Below, piece after piece: positions 14,201-16,262 of a DNA stretch of 16,262 bases. Every line of letters begins with the position of its first letter. The first letter of the stretch is position 1. The DNA comes from an uncultured Prevotellaceae bacterium (lineage in GTDB: Bacteria > Bacteroidota > Bacteroidia > Bacteroidales > Muribaculaceae): assembly GCA_945645715.1 (NCBI GenBank), contig CALZFJ010000008.1:1-16262 (forward strand), given 5' to 3'. A program made the position numbers and the translations under genes. A model generated the notes under the pieces. It did not search any database. It was not told where the DNA came from and worked only from the letters and a program-made list of their open reading frames with translations.

Positions 14201-16262
14201 TATGACTCTTTCGCCTCGTTACGCCGATGTGGCGTGGAGCCGCATTATCAACAGTGGGTCTAATTCAGCTTATTTCTCCAAGAGTGTTGCTTTAGGCAAT
14301 CTAAAGCAAGTGTCAATCACATTGCCGGAACTGCAAACCTATGGAGTGAACATCTTCTATCCTACCTACAACCGCTACGGCGGCAGGCATCTACGACTCA
14401 TGTCGAAGTCGGCAAATGCAGTAGAAGAAGAGTCGGATGATGGCTTGATATTATATGAAAGCGTAGCTGCTGCGCCAGGTGCTGTAATGGAAGATGCCGT
14501 GACTGCTGCACCTGAAGCTGCCGGTGCCGGCATTGCAGAGAACCTTGACAAAGTGCAGATTCGTACAGCCGATATTCACACTGCCCTCTGGCGTCCGGCT
14601 ATTCGCACCGATGCCGATGGAAATATCTTCATCGACTTCACCGCTCCCGATTTCTGCACCACATGGCTGTTGCAGGCTGTTGCCTACACTGCCAATCTCC
14701 ACACTGCACGCATTGTTAGAGAGGTAATGACCACAAAACCGCTTATGGTCCGCGCCAATATGCCTCGCTTCGTGCGTCAGGGCGACAAGGTGCAGATTGC
14801 ATCATCGGTGATTAATGCGTCCGACTCTGCTCAGCAATGCACTGCTCGCGTGGAGTTATTCAACATTGCCGACAATACCGTGCTTGCATCTCGCCAAATC
14901 AATCTCGCGCTTGCCGCTCGCGAAACCAAGCCTGTTACTATCGACTGGACCGTACCCGAGACGCTTGCTTGTGTAGGATACCGTGTGAAAGCAGCAACTT
15001 CGCAGTTTGGCGATGGTGAGCAGCATGCATTGGTAATCCTTCCGTCAATTTCACCTGTGGTGGAGACTCTGCCATTCTTCATTGATGCCGGTGCGAAGCA
15101 TTTCGACCTACAGTTGCCTAAATTCTCAAAGGGTAGCCGTGTAACTCTCGAATACAGCGATAATCCGGTATGGTATTGCGTGACAGCTCTCCCGTCAATC
15201 ATTAGCGACAACGACATTGCCTCCACTTCTATCGCCCACTCGCTTTATGCTCACCTCGTTGCACGTGGCATTGCCATCTCGTCTCCTGATATACGCGAGG
15301 CTGTGAACTATTGGAACTCACACGAGGCCGACTCCACTCTTGTCTCTAATCTTGCAAAGAATGGCGAGCTGAAGATAAGCACTCTTCTCGCTTCTCCCTG
15401 GCTGCGCGAAGCCGATCGCCAGACGCTCCGCATGCACTCTATTGGCGAGCTATTCGATGATACCAAGAGTACGGCTACTACCGACAAGCTCATCGAGAAG
15501 CTTGCAGCAATGCAAATGAGTGATGGAGGCTTCACTTGGATCACTTACCGCAACTGCACTTCGTCATTCTATGCCACCCACACCATTCTGCAACTGCTTG
15601 GTGAGGTGCGTCGCCTTGGCTATCTTGCAGCAGACAGCCGCCTCGATGCAATGCTTCGTCGTGCCGTTGCCTTCTATGATGCCGAACAGCTCCGGATCGT
15701 CAATGGGCGAATCGGAAAGATAGATTACAGCACTCTGAGCGATTATGTATACACTCGCTCACTATATCCCGATGTGCAGATGCTTGCCAATATGAAGCCT
15801 ATACACAGCAAGGCTCTCGCTGCTATGCGAACCGGGTGGAAAGGGCTGTCGCTCCCTGATAAGGCTTATTTCGCTATGGCTCTACACCGCAATGGAGACA
15901 ACGCAACTCCGGCTAAGATTCTACGCTCTCTACGTGAGTTCGCAATCACTAAGCCCGAAACAGGTATGTATTGGGACAACCTTCAAATTGGTTGGGATTG
16001 CTTCTACAGCAAGACTGCCCTCACCACCACAATGCTTCTGGCTTTCTCAGAGATAGAGCCTCAATCCTCCGACGTTGACCTGATCCGCAAGTGGGTACTT
16101 CTCGACAAGCAAGCCAACGACTGGGGCAGTTCAAGCATGGCAAGTGCTGCTATCAATGCCATTCTTTCGAGTGGCAGCAAGTGGCTTGGCAAGCAGCAAC
16201 CCGCCCACATCTCCATTGCCGGCAATGAGGTTACGACAGGCGATGCCGACCGTTTCATAGGA
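11277..16262 (+). CDS. Alpha-2-macroglobulin family protein lacking the thioester motif (open at window end)
   Basis: A very large exported protein; 1662 codons are in frame from the ATG at 11277 to the window edge with no stop. Residues 1-20 are a type I signal peptide ending AMA before Gln21, with no lipobox, so it should be soluble in the periplasm or secreted rather than a lipoprotein like E. coli ECAM. Macroglobulin-type beta domains fill the middle, including a carboxypeptidase-regulatory-like stretch near 421-465 (VFAVDALSGAPIKGATITVT). An Ala- and acid-rich, low-complexity segment at about 1043-1096 resembles a bait region. The A2M domain follows (LWRPAIRTDADGNIFIDFTA, about 1104-1123). 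The helical toroid is clear: MQMSDGGFTWI near 1410-1420, then GMYWDN and DWGSSSMASAAINAIL. Where CxEQ is expected after NPVWYCVTALP, the sequence is Ala-Ser-Thr-Ser (1315-1318), so no thioester can form. Roughly 200 C-terminal residues are missing. Confidence 0.92.
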   Translation, partial: MKRLIALISTLVVLINFAMAQNKKLTDIPDFDYPETVAKNADQKLTIALNDGNGADVVRYLVQSSLAKSMISTDNAQEIIERVDSVAACEKSPQYQAILYYFEAKMLHNLYSRNRFKIGQRLSTNDANNIDEWSESQFIDRITTLAEKATAPTKALAGMNIDALGDLIVKDSYSHIVYPTLLDVIAWNCIEMIEEFTDDSAQAQGLHSKLLADLASVHHKDYAPLINVKTYHKSLDESLAVYREYIDLTDMAFLAIGGVKSLSTKEQYEFYTDFIQRYPTSIFADNVKQLKVGIETREVRVKFDERFSSASPIVIDCEVSNSSDFTVYVMQIPDNIDNLYSFRGKWSELPIRRYKTVHCNGKVPFTDSVKVELPSLPYGRYMIYCDPDSKSGPTVYDKLKNVPRHNLGTFFVSDIMLFSASTRENETRVFAVDALSGAPIKGATITVTDTKQSFTTDADGSVLLVKSNLKDFKYRSCDVIISRGLDHLTKMSVYFDSNYLSDSKTIHIFTDLAVYHPGDKLQFAAVYHANSKDNVRNILAGEKLRVNFFDSNYEPIDSIELVTDEFGRIEGCFTIPRDRMNGTFHIDIDTPDDDDISSKDVEVSDYKVPTFYVETSAPDFFAKGEDAVISGKAMTYTGIPVANARIEAKLSLQEWSWWRFDADKDFRQSFKAETDANGAFSITIPADKLNTTDDDYRFTQFVVDIDITSSAGETQSISATFRTAQFCSISLKGSPDMCFNADRPITLPIEVKCTDNSASISCQFSITDAAGKVVASGSFDSSEPSVSGIESVASGIYSLTITGPHDARLDTYITIFRSSDALPPVESPLWIPACENTADDNNHVSLLLGNSNSNTHIYCIAATAKKVLHDGWLKMKPGLHRLDYDIPKDENDFIDITFITVHNGKAYRRHFNYKSKYRPHDLAIKPISFRDNLIPGAQERWSLQLVDARGNIVKGAMICEMMDNAINQIKDNKWDMTLSPRYADVAWSRIINSGSNSAYFSKSVALGNLKQVSITLPELQTYGVNIFYPTYNRYGGRHLRLMSKSANAVEEESDDGLILYESVAAAPGAVMEDAVTAAPEAAGAGIAENLDKVQIRTADIHTALWRPAIRTDADGNIFIDFTAPDFCTTWLLQAVAYTANLHTARIVREVMTTKPLMVRANMPRFVRQGDKVQIASSVINASDSAQQCTARVELFNIADNTVLASRQINLALAARETKPVTIDWTVPETLACVGYRVKAATSQFGDGEQHALVILPSISPVVETLPFFIDAGAKHFDLQLPKFSKGSRVTLEYSDNPVWYCVTALPSIISDNDIASTSIAHSLYAHLVARGIAISSPDIREAVNYWNSHEADSTLVSNLAKNGELKISTLLASPWLREADRQTLRMHSIGELFDDTKSTATTDKLIEKLAAMQMSDGGFTWITYRNCTSSFYATHTILQLLGEVRRLGYLAADSRLDAMLRRAVAFYDAEQLRIVNGRIGKIDYSTLSDYVYTRSLYPDVQMLANMKPIHSKALAAMRTGWKGLSLPDKAYFAMALHRNGDNATPAKILRSLREFAITKPETGMYWDNLQIGWDCFYSKTALTTTMLLAFSEIEPQSSDVDLIRKWVLLDKQANDWGSSSMASAAINAILSSGSKWLGKQQPAHISIAGNEVTTGDADRFIG

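Noticed and set aside
1..16262. CRISPR arrays, tRNA, rRNA, insertion sequences or phage genes
   Set aside because: No regularly spaced repeats with spacers, no cloverleaf or rRNA-like sequence, and no transposase, integrase or phage protein was seen.

Overview
The window looks like a chromosomal piece of a Bacteroidales bacterium, possibly Muribaculaceae-like; that family-level guess rests on overall protein character and is weak. Support for the phylum: a fused NuoCD, a complex I gene order beginning nuoA-nuoB-nuoCD-nuoH, an F1 beta subunit with a phylum-type insertion, a TonB-dependent receptor paired with a lipoprotein, an ECF sigma factor ending in a GALKASYHHA-type region 4, a very large secreted alpha-2-macroglobulin, and TAnnTTTG-type -7 promoter boxes.

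Layout. (1) 1-4864, minus strand: an energy block transcribed right to left as nuoA, nuoB, nuoCD, nuoH and then, after only 55 nt, atpD (cut by the window edge). The nuoI-N genes that usually follow nuoH are not here. (2) 4865-5419: a 555-nt divergent intergenic region holding a strong 15-bp hairpin, a minus-strand structured RNA ending in six U's about 86 nt upstream of nuoA, a possible 45-residue cysteine-containing ORF, and a plus-strand promoter whose -7 box nearly touches the next start codon. (3) 5420-8574, plus strand: a TonB-dependent outer-membrane receptor and a lipoprotein with two similar beta-rich halves, closed by an intrinsic terminator. (4) 8663-9466, minus strand: a ZupT-like ZIP metal transporter, convergent with the receptor pair. 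(5) 9610-11092, plus strand: an ECF sigma factor, a one-TM probable anti-sigma factor and a Spy/CpxP-like periplasmic protein, ended by a strong terminator at 11185-11242. (6) 11277-16262, plus strand: an open-ended alpha-2-macroglobulin whose thioester motif is replaced, with its own promoter candidate packed against the preceding terminator.

How the parts fit. Region 1 makes the membrane arm and connecting subunits of a proton-pumping complex I plus the catalytic ATP synthase subunit. Regions 3 and 4 are uptake functions (outer-membrane import, inner-membrane metal transport); a shared metal role is only an inference from proximity. Regions 5 and 6 together read as an envelope-stress or envelope-protection locus: regulated sigma factor, periplasmic chaperone-like protein and a large periplasmic macroglobulin. 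The most unusual signals are the nuoH-atpD junction, the structured RNA/small ORF upstream of nuoA, the 31-bp-period repeats upstream of the sigma factor, and the thioester-less macroglobulin.
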